This document shows positions 56,883-64,000 of a DNA stretch of 64,000 bases, in pieces (position 1 is the stretch's first letter; the number at the start of each line of letters is the position of its first letter). The position numbers and the translations under genes were made by a program. The notes under the pieces were generated by a model. It was not told where the DNA came from, made no database searches, and saw nothing but the letters and a program-made list of their open reading frames with translations. This DNA comes from Streptosporangium subroseum (GTDB lineage Bacteria > Actinomycetota > Actinomycetes > Streptosporangiales > Streptosporangiaceae). The stretch spans positions 1 to 64,000 of the forward strand of contig NZ_FZOD01000028.1 of the NCBI RefSeq assembly GCF_900188345.1, in the 5' to 3' direction.

Positions 56883-57608
56883 ATGAACGTCACCGACCAG
56901 ATCGCCCTCGTCACCGGAGCCAACCGCGGTATCGGCCGTCAGTTCGTGCTCGAACTGCTCGAGCGTGGGGCGAGCAAGGTCTACGCGACGGCTCGCCGCC
57001 CCGAGAGCCTCGACTTCGACGACACCCGGGTGGTGCCGCTGCGACTCGACATTGTCGACCACGAGTCCGTCATCGCGGCAGCGGCGACCGCGCGGGATGT
57101 GACCCTCCTCGTCAACAACGCCGGCATCGCGACCGGTGCCGTCCTCGTCACGGGTGACCTGGACGAGATCCACCGCGAGATGGACACGCACTTCTGGGGC
57201 ACGCTCGACGTGATCCGCGAGTTCAGCCCCGTCCTCGCGGCCAACGGCGGAGGTGCAATCGTGAACGTCCTGTCGGCGCTGTCGTGGTTCGCCGGCCCGG
57301 GTACCGGCTCGTACTCCGCTGCCAAGGCTGCGGAGTGGAACATGACGAACGGCGTCCGTCTCGAGCTCGCGGCTCAGGGCACGCTCGTCCAAGGCGTCCT
57401 CCTCGGCGCCGCCGACACGGACATCATGGCCGGATACGACGGACCCAAGATCGATCCCCGCGACGTGCCGCGCCGCTCGCTCGACGGCCTGGCCGCCGGC
57501 TCGATCGAGGTGATCGTCGATGACTGGACCGCAATGGTGAAGGCGTCGCTCGTCGGCGACCCCGCCGCGTTCTACGCACAGATCACCGAGTTGCTCGGGG
57601 CGAGTTGA
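56883..57608 (+). CDS. Short-chain dehydrogenase/reductase (SDR)
   Basis: 241 residues: QIALVTGANRGIGRQFVLEL (TGxxxGxG cofactor motif), LLVNNAGIA (NNAG), IVNVLSALSWFAGPGTGSYS-AAKAA (Ser, Tyr, Lys triad with SYSAAK). Typical classical SDR; its short C-terminus has DDWTAMVKASLVGDPAAFYA. Regulated by the divergent MerR gene. Substrate is not evident from sequence; MerR/SDR pairs in actinomycetes often respond to aldehydes or redox-cycling drugs. Confidence 0.9.
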   Translation: MNVTDQIALVTGANRGIGRQFVLELLERGASKVYATARRPESLDFDDTRVVPLRLDIVDHESVIAAAATARDVTLLVNNAGIATGAVLVTGDLDEIHREMDTHFWGTLDVIREFSPVLAANGGGAIVNVLSALSWFAGPGTGSYSAAKAAEWNMTNGVRLELAAQGTLVQGVLLGAADTDIMAGYDGPKIDPRDVPRRSLDGLAAGSIEVIVDDWTAMVKASLVGDPAAFYAQITELLGAS

Positions 57609-57780
57609 GTCCACGCCGCGATCGGTTCCTCCGGCTCCCACTCCCGACGCACCCGACCCGCCCTCCACGGGGCTGAGGAACATTCGAGCAGCCATTGGCG
57701 GTAGCGAAGGTTCCGCTTCTAGTGCTGGCGTGCGCGGCCCCGCTTCCGGCAACCGCCGCGGGTCCGTGCGCGCCGAGGAT

Positions 57781-58704
57781 TCACACGTGGCCCGGGTGAG
57801 GATCGACCGTGGGCCCCGCCAAGGCGAGGAATGGTTCCAGAAGGCCGAGCAGTGCGTCGGGGCGGTGCAGGGGGATGATGTGGCCGCAGTCCTCGATGGT
57901 GTGGCCGACGAGATGGTCGGCCATCGGCCGTAGTTGCTGTTCGAGTGCCCTGCCCACGGGGTGGGCGCCGATGGCCATGGTGGGTACGGTCAGCCGGCCC
58001 GTACGGGCGGCTTCCTGGATCTGCCGGGCACTGGAGGGCAGCGCACGGTAGTACGAGAAGACGCAGCGCAGGGCCTCGGTTCCGGTGTACGCGTGGACGA
58101 ACGCGTCACGGATGGCGGGTTCTACGCCCTGTCCGAGGGTGCCGGCGTTGAGGAACCAGTCGATGTACTGCTCTTCGTGCCCGGTGAGTACGGATTCCGC
58201 GAGGCCGGGTTCGGTGTGGAAGCCGAACCACCATGGTGGGCCCGCGGTGAGGAATTCCTCACCGCCTGGCAGTGTGGCCAGGAGTGACTCCATGACCACG
58301 AGCTGTCGGACGAGGCCGGGGCGGCGCATGGCAAACAGGAAGGCCGGCGGTGTGCCCGCGTCGATGCCGATCACGGCTGCGGAGTCCTCGCCGAGAGCGT
58401 CGAGGAGGGCTTCGGCGTCGGTTGCGAGCGTGCCGGCGTCGTAGCCGTCTTCCGCTCGTGAGCTCGCGCCGAGTCCTCGCAGGTCGGATGCGATCACGCG
58501 GTATCGCCCGGCGAGCCGGTCCAGGACGGCGGTCCATAGTTGCCAGGTGTGCGGGAAGCCGTGGAGGAGCAGGACGGCCGGGCCCTCGCCGGCCAGGGCG
58601 ACGTTGAGGTCGACGCCGTTGACCCTGATCCGCCGGAGTTCGACGCCGGGTCCCGGAGGAGGTGCGATTCGCGGAACTGCAGCGCAGGATGACCGGAGTC
58701 TCAC
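57781..58704 (-). CDS. Alpha/beta hydrolase (epoxide hydrolase / haloacetate dehalogenase-like), 5' end disturbed
   Basis: Family sequence starts at about 58650 (VELRRIRVNGVDLNVALAGE). LHGFPHTWQLWTAVLDRLAG (oxyanion HGxP), DLRGLGASSRAEDGYDAGTL and AAVIGIDAGTPPAFLFAMRR follow; the nucleophile Asp is in GIDAG instead of the usual GHDWG. The catalytic His is in EDCGHIIPLHRPD. The first ~18 residues of the open frame (from GTG 58704) are antisense to the HxlR fragment, and no natural ATG remains, so its true start was probably deleted with the shared promoter region. Confidence 0.75.
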   Translation of the reverse strand: MRLRSSCAAVPRIAPPPGPGVELRRIRVNGVDLNVALAGEGPAVLLLHGFPHTWQLWTAVLDRLAGRYRVIASDLRGLGASSRAEDGYDAGTLATDAEALLDALGEDSAAVIGIDAGTPPAFLFAMRRPGLVRQLVVMESLLATLPGGEEFLTAGPPWWFGFHTEPGLAESVLTGHEEQYIDWFLNAGTLGQGVEPAIRDAFVHAYTGTEALRCVFSYYRALPSSARQIQEAARTGRLTVPTMAIGAHPVGRALEQQLRPMADHLVGHTIEDCGHIIPLHRPDALLGLLEPFLALAGPTVDPHPGHV

Positions 58705-58922
58705 AGAAGATGCTGTCGGTCACCCTCCAGGGGATGACTCGTGACGGCCTGGTCAGCCGCCGGGTGGAACCGTCGGTGCCGCCACGTGTGTACTACCGGC
58801 TCACTCCGCTCGGCCTGTCACTGGAAGGGCCGCTGGCTGCGGTCCGCGTATGGGCCGAGGAACACATGGCCGAGGTCGACCGCGCCAACCAGCGACACCA
58901 AGAACACACCACCGACGACTGA
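58662..58922 (+). pseudogene. HxlR-family regulator, 5'-truncated
   Basis: The frame from GTG 58662 reads RFAELQRRMTGVSQKMLSVT, then LQGMTRDGLVSRRVEPSVPP and RVYYRLTPLGLSLEGPLAAV. This is the recognition-helix and wing part of HxlR regulators (RFxELRRRIxGxSQKMLxxTLRxLExDGLVxR..xPxVPPRVEYxLTPLGxSL). The first ~40 residues, with the start of the DNA-binding domain, are gone. It is head to head with the hydrolase and joins it near 58655. Confidence 0.7.
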
Positions 58923-58954
58923 CGACCGCAAGTCAGCAGGCGCAGGCTTCTGCC

Positions 58955-59145
58955 AGTGGACACCGTGTCGCGGTGCATCCGCAACCGCGCGGCGATCTCG
59001 ATGTTGTCCCCACCAGCCGCGCACGCCAGCATGATCTTGGATCGCATCGCCAGGACCTGCGGGGACCTACCTCGCCGCGCCCAGCGCTCCAGGATCACCC
59101 GCTCCTCATCCGAGAGCGTTACCGGCCTTGGTACTGGTGAGGTCT
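58955..59145 (-). pseudogene. IS630-family transposase N-terminal scrap
   Basis: VPRPVTLSDEERVILERWAR then RGRSPQVLAMRSKIMLACAA and GGDNIEIAARLRMHRDTVS is the N-terminal helix-turn-helix of IS630 transposases. It ends abruptly at 58965. The C-terminal half of an IS630 transposase lies at 61065-61424 on the other strand, so the two cannot be one simple copy. Between 59146 and 59614 I see no gene. Confidence 0.65.
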
Positions 59146-59614
59146 CCTATTCAGCTGTCGCGAGTTGTCGTTCCCGTTGGGTCTGATGGTGACCTTCCGT
59201 GTTCCCCTGCGGCGTAGCGGCTCCATGCTCCGCCGCCTTCCCGAAGGAGCCGGGCGGTGGTCTGGTCCGCGCACCGGCCGAAGGGCGTCAGGGGACGACC
59301 CGGGGGCCGGGCCGTTGGGATCAGCTCCAGGACATCGACACTCACACCATCTGGACGGGTAGCTGAACTCCGGCGGTGCAAGCCGTCCTGGCCGGCGACC
59401 CCAAGACCACATCGCCGGCCGGGGAGCCACTGCCCCCCGCATGAGCAGGCGTTCTCTGCCAAGGCGGCGCCCAGCGCCGGACGGGCCATCCTCGAACGGG
59501 GCCGGCACGCGACTCCTCGGCTTCACCACCACGACAAAAACCTCAACGAAGAGGACCTTCCACCAACCATCTTGCTTCCCACCCGCCGTACCGCCCGTCT
59601 CGGGCTAGCCCAGG

Positions 59615-60907
59615 TCAGCGGTTGAGATAGGCGGCCAGCCCGCCGGACTCTTCGTTGGCGATGAACACCGGCTTCACGTTGAAGAGGGCTTCATCGACGT
59701 GGGCGATGCAGCCCCACGCCGAGTCGCCCCATGAGTCGGCGACCTTGATCTCGGCCGGTGCGGTGCATCCGGCGGCACCGCCGAGCTGGCACTTCTCGGG
59801 GTGGGGGGCGGTGGCCTGGAGGGCCGCGGCGGTGCGGATGCGGGCGGCGAGTTCGGCGGCGGAGCCGGCGCGTTGTTCGGCTTCAGCGCGCAACTGCTGC
59901 TCGGCGCGGACCGCTTTGGCCAGTTCCTCCAGGGCTGAGCGGGCGCTCGCCTCGGCGGCGAGTTTGGCCTGTTCGATGTGGTGGCGTTCGATCGCCAGAG
60001 CGGCGGTGTCGGTGAACAGGCGGGCCAGGGCGAGGTCGGCGTCCTGGGGTGCGCGGGGAACGGGGTGGTACATGGCGAAGGTGCCCAGCAGGCTGCCGTC
60101 GCGGGCCAGGATCGGCGTGGACCAGCAGGCGGCCAGGCCCGCGGGCTCGGCCAGGTGACGGAAGTCGGCCCAGAACGGGTCGGTGGCGATATCGGTGACG
60201 ATGACCTGTTCGCGCCGGTAGGCGGCGGTGCCGCACGAGCCCACGCCCTCGCCGGTGGCAATGCCGTCGATGGCCTGGTTGTAGAAGTCGGGCAGGCTGG
60301 GGGCGGCGCCGTGGCGCAGATGCCGGCCATCGGAATCGGCCAGCAGCACCGAGACCAGCACCCGGTGCGGCGCCAGGTCCTCGATGCAGCGGGCCATTCC
60401 CTCCAGGACCTCGGCCAGGGGCACCTGGCGGGCGATCTGTTCCACCAGAGCCCGATGTTCGGCCATCAGCCGCTGGGCGTGTTTCACCTGAGTGGTCTCC
60501 ACACCGATCACCCGGACCCCGGTCGCGGTGCCCTCGGCGTCGCGCCGCGGCTCGTATGTGAAGTCGAAGAACACCTCCCGCGCCTGCGGGCCGGCGCCCA
60601 GCACGATCCTGACGTCCCGGCCGGTACGCGACTCACCAGTGCGGTAGACCCGGTCCAGCGCCTCAAGGAAGCCATGGCCGGCAAGCTCGGGCACCAAGTC
60701 GACGACCGGGACCCCGGTGCGCGCCCGTTTCTGACCGAAGGCGGCAAAAAACGCCGGGTTCGCCGTCTCCACCACATGCGCCGGTCCCGCCAGCAAGGCG
60801 AACACCGCGATGGACTGCCCGAACAGCGCCCGCAAGTCCTCCTCGCCAGCCTGCCCGGTACCTGCCGGCCCCGCCGCATCCGGTCCCTGGTCCGATACCG
60901 ACGTCAT
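59615..60907 (-). CDS. PAS-GAF sensor protein with Cys-rich C-terminal tail
   Basis: 430 residues. PAS region (about 25-150: FGQSIAVFALLAGPAHVVET, then DVRIVLGAGPQAREVFFDFT), GAF domain (about 165-315: LEGMARCIEDLAPHRVLVSV, GVGSCGTAAYRREQVIVTDI, SLLGTFAMYHPVPRAPQDAD), a coiled coil (320-370), and a C-terminal module with four Cys/His: PHPEKCQLGGAAGCTAPAEI...SAWGCIAHVDEAL. No kinase, cyclase or phosphodiesterase domain is present, so output must be by protein contact. The Cys pattern could hold zinc or a redox switch. Confidence 0.8.
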   Translation of the reverse strand: MTSVSDQGPDAAGPAGTGQAGEEDLRALFGQSIAVFALLAGPAHVVETANPAFFAAFGQKRARTGVPVVDLVPELAGHGFLEALDRVYRTGESRTGRDVRIVLGAGPQAREVFFDFTYEPRRDAEGTATGVRVIGVETTQVKHAQRLMAEHRALVEQIARQVPLAEVLEGMARCIEDLAPHRVLVSVLLADSDGRHLRHGAAPSLPDFYNQAIDGIATGEGVGSCGTAAYRREQVIVTDIATDPFWADFRHLAEPAGLAACWSTPILARDGSLLGTFAMYHPVPRAPQDADLALARLFTDTAALAIERHHIEQAKLAAEASARSALEELAKAVRAEQQLRAEAEQRAGSAAELAARIRTAAALQATAPHPEKCQLGGAAGCTAPAEIKVADSWGDSAWGCIAHVDEALFNVKPVFIANEESGGLAAYLNR

Positions 60908-61064
60908 AATCTGGTTGGCCTTTCAAGGTGGACAAAACCGGAAATCGACAGCACCGGCCAGTGCAGGCTACCGCCCCAACCCCGAAGCATCCCCTCGAAC
61001 GCAGCTCAGCGACTAAGAACCGTGGCACCAGTCGCTATGAAGGAATACCTTCCTGAGCTGCAGA

Positions 61065-61424
61065 AACGTTGCGTTTGACGGCGCCCCGATCTACGTCATC
61101 CCGGACAACCTGTCCGCGCACAAGGGCGAGCGGATCCGTCGCCGGGCCAACAAGCACCGGGTCGAGCTCTGTTTCATCCCGACCTACGCCTCCTGGGCCA
61201 ACCCGATCGAGGCGCACTTCGGACCGCTGAGATAATTCACCATCGCCAACTCCAATCACCCCAACCACCCCGTGCAGACCCGGGCTCTGCACGCCTACCT
61301 GCGCTGGCGCAACGCAGGCGCCCGTCACCCCGACGTCCTCACAGCCCAACGCCGCGAGCGCGCCCGCGTCCGAAGCGAGAAGGGACTGCGCTGGGGAGGA
61401 CGACCTCTGGCTGCCGCAGCCTGA
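61065..61424 (+). pseudogene. IS630-family transposase C-terminal part with nonsense codon
   Basis: APIYVIPDNLSAHKGERIRR, VELCFIPTYASWANPIEAHF, GPLR, then TAA (61233-61235), then in the same frame FTIANSNHPNHPVQTRALHA, YLRWRNAGARHPDVLTAQRR and a TGA at 61422-61424. The DNLSAHK and SWxNPIExHFGPLRxF motifs carry the second D and the E of the DDE site. CAA to TAA (Gln to stop) explains the interruption. The N-terminal half is missing. Confidence 0.75.
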
Positions 61425-61425
61425 C

Positions 61426-61772
61426 CTACCGCGTGGCCCGCAACGCCGCCGAGATCTGGGTGACATCCAGGTCGACGACCTCCTCGCCATCCCATACACC
61501 GCGCGAGGTGATCGCCAGGCCGATCAACGCCAGCTCGGCGGCATCGTCACGCAGTTCGTACTCTTCGCGGCTCTCCTCCCGATCCCACCCGACTCCTCGC
61601 GATCCCAGGCAGCGACCGCCGGCTCAGCCACGGACCGGGGCAACCGCACCCGGATCCGACTGATCTGGGGATCGAGATGAGCCCCGATCGCCGCCGGCAC
61701 GGTCCGGTCCTGCTGATACCTCACATACTGCTCGCGATCTTCCACAAGCCGAGGGTACTCAGGCCCAACCAC
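61426..61772 (-). pseudogene. Small hypothetical gene broken by a ~20-base tandem duplication
   Basis: The frame MVGPEYPRLVEDREQYVRYQ, QDRTVPAAIGAHLDPQISRI, VRLPRSVAEPAVAAWDREES reaches a near-duplicate of its last codons: GGATCGCGAGGAGTCGG then GGATCGGGAGGAGAGCC. This shifts the frame. In the second frame translation continues DREESREEYELRDDAAELAL, IGLAITSRGVWDGEEVVDLD to TAG 61428-61426. Removing one copy would restore a ~108-residue protein of unknown function. Confidence 0.5.
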
Positions 61773-61813
61773 GTCACCGATCCCAAAGCCGGTGAACGTA
61801 TGCGGTCAGAGCA

Positions 61814-62060
61814 CTAGGTAACGAAAATGCAGAACGGATGGCCAGCCAAGTCGGCGTACACGCGGAGGGGCTCCTCGGGATCGTCGCTGCGGTCCAACAG
61901 CAGCCGACCGCCGAGGCGCAGGACACGTTCATGCTGAACCTGCAAGCTCTCAACCGAGTCCACGGTCAAGTCCAAGTGCAGCTGCTGTGGCACCTGACCC
62001 TCCGGCCACGTCGCTTCCGGCAGCTGATCGACGTGCTGGTTCGGCGGGCCACCAGTCGCA
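61814..62060 (-). pseudogene. VOC (glyoxalase-like) family C-terminal fragment
   Basis: The minus-strand frame NQHVDQLPEATWPEGQVPQQ, LHLDLTVDSVESLQVQHERV, LRLGGRLLLDRSDDPEEPLR and VYADLAGHPFCIFVT ends at TAG. It is the second module of a small VOC protein (PQQxHLDLxVDDL...ALxLGA..L..RSDDPEEPxRVYADPAGHPFCIFV). The first module is absent. It lies directly downstream of the catalase gene. Confidence 0.65.
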
Positions 62061-62154
62061 TGAACAGGCCGTCATCCCTACCGGTCGAGCGGCGGGGATG
62101 GCGGGTCCCGGCCGTTTTCCCTCACCAGGGGCCGGAACCCGCGCTGCGCAGCGG

Positions 62155-64000
62155 TCAGACGATGTCGGCCGCGGTGGGGAAGCGTTCCCAGACCCGGTGC
62201 CGTCCCAGCAGCCGGACGACCTCCTGCAGCGCCGCCTCGCCGCTGTCTGCGACGAGCACGCCGGGCGCCGCCGTGTCGATCCCCGCGGCGGTGAGTGCCT
62301 GCTCGGCGTCCGCCCAGCCGCCGAGCGGCTTGGCGTGGCGGAACGCCTCGCTGAGCATCAGCAGCACTCGCGGGTCGATGAGCGCTCCGGCGGGCGTTCC
62401 GTTGCCGGCCTTGGCGTCCCGGGCGCCGTAGGCGTCCTTGCCCGGTGCGGGCGCGCCGGCCAGCAGCAGGGCGTCGAACTCGACGGAGCGGGCTGTGGCG
62501 AACGTGCGCTGCACGGTGACAGGATCACTGCTGTCGGCGCCGAGTAGGCCGCCCGCCGCGGAGATGACCAGCGGCACCATGCCGCCGTCCAGGACCTGCT
62601 GGCGGACGGCGCGGACCACCTCCAGATCGCTGCTGTCGCCGGCGACGATGCCGATGATCCGCCCCGTGGTGGGCCAGGTCCGCCCGAGCTGCGACAGCGC
62701 GGGGCTGGGCTCGACCGATGGCAGCGGGCCCGCCGACGTGGGGGCCGGCAGGCCCAGGCCCTGGGCCACCTGCTGGCACAGGTAGGGGTCGATCTCGGCG
62801 AGCACCCTCAGGGTGCGCTCCTTGATCGCCTGTTCGTAGACCTTGCCGAGTTCGAAGGCGTACGCGGCGATGACGTGCTCGCGCTCCACCGGGGTCAGAC
62901 TCAACCAGAACTGGCGAGGCTGACTGAAGTGGTCGGCGAACGACGCCGGAGCCTCACGCACCTTCCCTGCCGCGGGCACCTGCACGGGCGTCTCCCGGTA
63001 CCCACCCTCCTGTTGCCCGGCGAAGAAGGGACAACCGCCGTCCAGCGAGTTGGGCTTGTAGGGTGCGACACCGGAGTGCACCGCCGTCTGGTGGAAACCG
63101 TCACGCAGCATGTCGTTGACCGGGGCGTGCGTGCGGTTGATCGGGATCTGCGCGAAGTTGGGGCCGCCCAGACGGGTGATCTGGGTGTCCAGATAGGAAA
63201 ACAGGCGTCCTGCGAGCAGCGGGTCGTCGGTGATGTCGATGCCGGGCACCAGATGGCCCGGATGGAAGGCGACCTGCTCGGTCTCGGCGAAGTAGTTGAC
63301 CGGGTTGGCATTGAGAGTGAGCAGGCCGACCGGCTGGACCGGTGCCAGCTCCTCGGGCACGATCTTCGTCGGATCCAGCAGGTCGATACCCTCGAAGGTC
63401 TGTTCGGGGGTATCGGGAAAGACCTGGATGCCCAACTCCCACTGCGGATAGGCCCCGGCCTCGATCGCGTCGGCCAGATCACGCCGGTGAAAATCCGGAT
63501 CCACGCCGTTGATCAGCTGCGCCTCCTCCCACAGCAGTGAATGCACCCCGGCCTTGGGCTTCCAATGAAACTTCACCAGCGTCGTCGCCCCCGCGGCGTC
63601 GATGAGCCGGAAGGTGTGGACACCGAAGCCCTCCATCGTCCGGTAGGAGCGGGGAATGCCGCGATCGGACATGTTCCACAACGTGTGGTGGGTGGCCTCG
63701 GTGTGCAGGGAGACGAAGTCCCAGAACGTGTCATGGGCGCTTTGGGCCTGGGGGATCTCCCGGTCCGGGTGCGGCTTGCCCGCGTGTATGACGTCGGGGA
63801 ACTTGATCGCGTCCTGGATGAAGAACACCGGGATGTTGTTGCCCACCAGGTCGAACACGCCCTCGCCGGTGTAGAACTTCGTCGCGAAACCACGCGTGTC
63901 ACGCACGGTGTCGGCCGACCCCCGCGACCCCAGTACCGGCGAGAAACGCAGGAAGATCGGGGTTTGGACGTCCTCGGCGAGGAATGCCGCCTTGGTCACC
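62155..64000 (-). CDS. katE: Large-subunit monofunctional catalase (KatE type), 5' part beyond window
   Basis: At least 614 residues are visible. VLGSRGSADTVRDTRGFATK, FYTGEGVFDLVGNNIPVFFI (distal Asn), then the proximal heme ligand Tyr in RLFSYLDTQITRLGGPNF. From about residue 445 a flavodoxin/class-I-glutaminase-like domain follows (RIIGIVAGDSSDLEVVRAVR), which defines the large clade-2 catalases (usual length ~700-750). The N-terminal ~90-100 residues with the distal His lie past position 64000. It degrades H2O2; the extra domain aids stability. Confidence 0.93.
   Translation of the reverse strand, partial: VTKAAFLAEDVQTPIFLRFSPVLGSRGSADTVRDTRGFATKFYTGEGVFDLVGNNIPVFFIQDAIKFPDVIHAGKPHPDREIPQAQSAHDTFWDFVSLHTEATHHTLWNMSDRGIPRSYRTMEGFGVHTFRLIDAAGATTLVKFHWKPKAGVHSLLWEEAQLINGVDPDFHRRDLADAIEAGAYPQWELGIQVFPDTPEQTFEGIDLLDPTKIVPEELAPVQPVGLLTLNANPVNYFAETEQVAFHPGHLVPGIDITDDPLLAGRLFSYLDTQITRLGGPNFAQIPINRTHAPVNDMLRDGFHQTAVHSGVAPYKPNSLDGGCPFFAGQQEGGYRETPVQVPAAGKVREAPASFADHFSQPRQFWLSLTPVEREHVIAAYAFELGKVYEQAIKERTLRVLAEIDPYLCQQVAQGLGLPAPTSAGPLPSVEPSPALSQLGRTWPTTGRIIGIVAGDSSDLEVVRAVRQQVLDGGMVPLVISAAGGLLGADSSDPVTVQRTFATARSVEFDALLLAGAPAPGKDAYGARDAKAGNGTPAGALIDPRVLLMLSEAFRHAKPLGGWADAEQALTAAGIDTAAPGVLVADSGEAALQEVVRLLGRHRVWERFPTAADIV

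Noticed and set aside
1..64000. tRNA genes, rRNA genes, riboswitches or a replication origin.
   Set aside because: I found no cloverleaf-like arms with CCA-type ends, rRNA blocks, or DnaA-box clusters when reading; a dedicated search (tRNAscan, Infernal) could still find something missed.

Overview
The window is high-GC DNA (long GC-rich ORFs, many GTG starts, LuxR/TetR/DtxR regulators, a small two-domain laccase). It fits a chromosomal accessory region of a filamentous actinomycete, probably Streptosporangiaceae or a relative; this placement is inference from gene content. No rRNA, tRNA or CRISPR array was seen.

Layout. 0-4 kb: stress-type genes (PRC-barrel, GlsB), an ArsR-SRPBCC-DHFR operon behind a leaderless promoter, and relics of a tyrosine recombinase and a Tn3 transposase. 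4-11 kb: three consecutive secreted proteins, namely a small laccase, a 1334-residue ThuA/F5-8C/sugar-dehydrogenase/PKD/DUF1080 protein, and a cupredoxin carrying four OmpL47-type repeats. 11-20.4 kb: an integrase relic, two TetR regulators each divergent from a small enzyme (aldo/keto reductase, SnoaL), an ArsR-ArsC fusion, ChrA, a HIT protein, a NarL-type two-component system and a DUF6223 protein. 20.4-39 kb: a patchwork of intact modules (MDR reductase, GNAT, MFS/TetR, amidase, TetR, DUF4331, RidA, AlkA/ABM, HAD dehalogenase, protoglobin, DUF7002) between broken genes, including a truncated EACC1-caspase conflict module. 39.2-43.6 kb: a complete chromate operon (split ChrB, MFS, ChrA, TSUP). 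43.8-64 kb: more regulator/enzyme pairs (TetR/ketopantoate reductase, MarR/quinone reductase, MerR/SDR, GntR/PEBP-DtxR, HxlR/hydrolase), an ECF sigma factor with a SnoaL-like tail, a PAS-GAF sensor, IS relics, and a large catalase running off the right edge.

Recurring theme. About eight modules consist of one local repressor next to one small redox or hydrolytic enzyme, usually divergent with visible dyad operators. Several are decayed by nonsense changes, frameshifts or junction deletions. With chromate, arsenate and peroxide functions and many transposase and integrase scars, this looks like a stress-response island that gains and loses cassettes.

Most interesting signals: (i) the laccase/dehydrogenase/cupredoxin cluster, which could be an extracellular copper electron-transfer chain; (ii) a pair of ~290-bp diverged repeats 7.5 kb apart with an identical AT-rich leader and conserved coding sense on the minus strand; (iii) the severed EACC1-caspase pair; (iv) a shared CTTCGA-type dyad at three or four loci. 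A wholly new intact system is not proven; (i) and (ii) are the best candidates.
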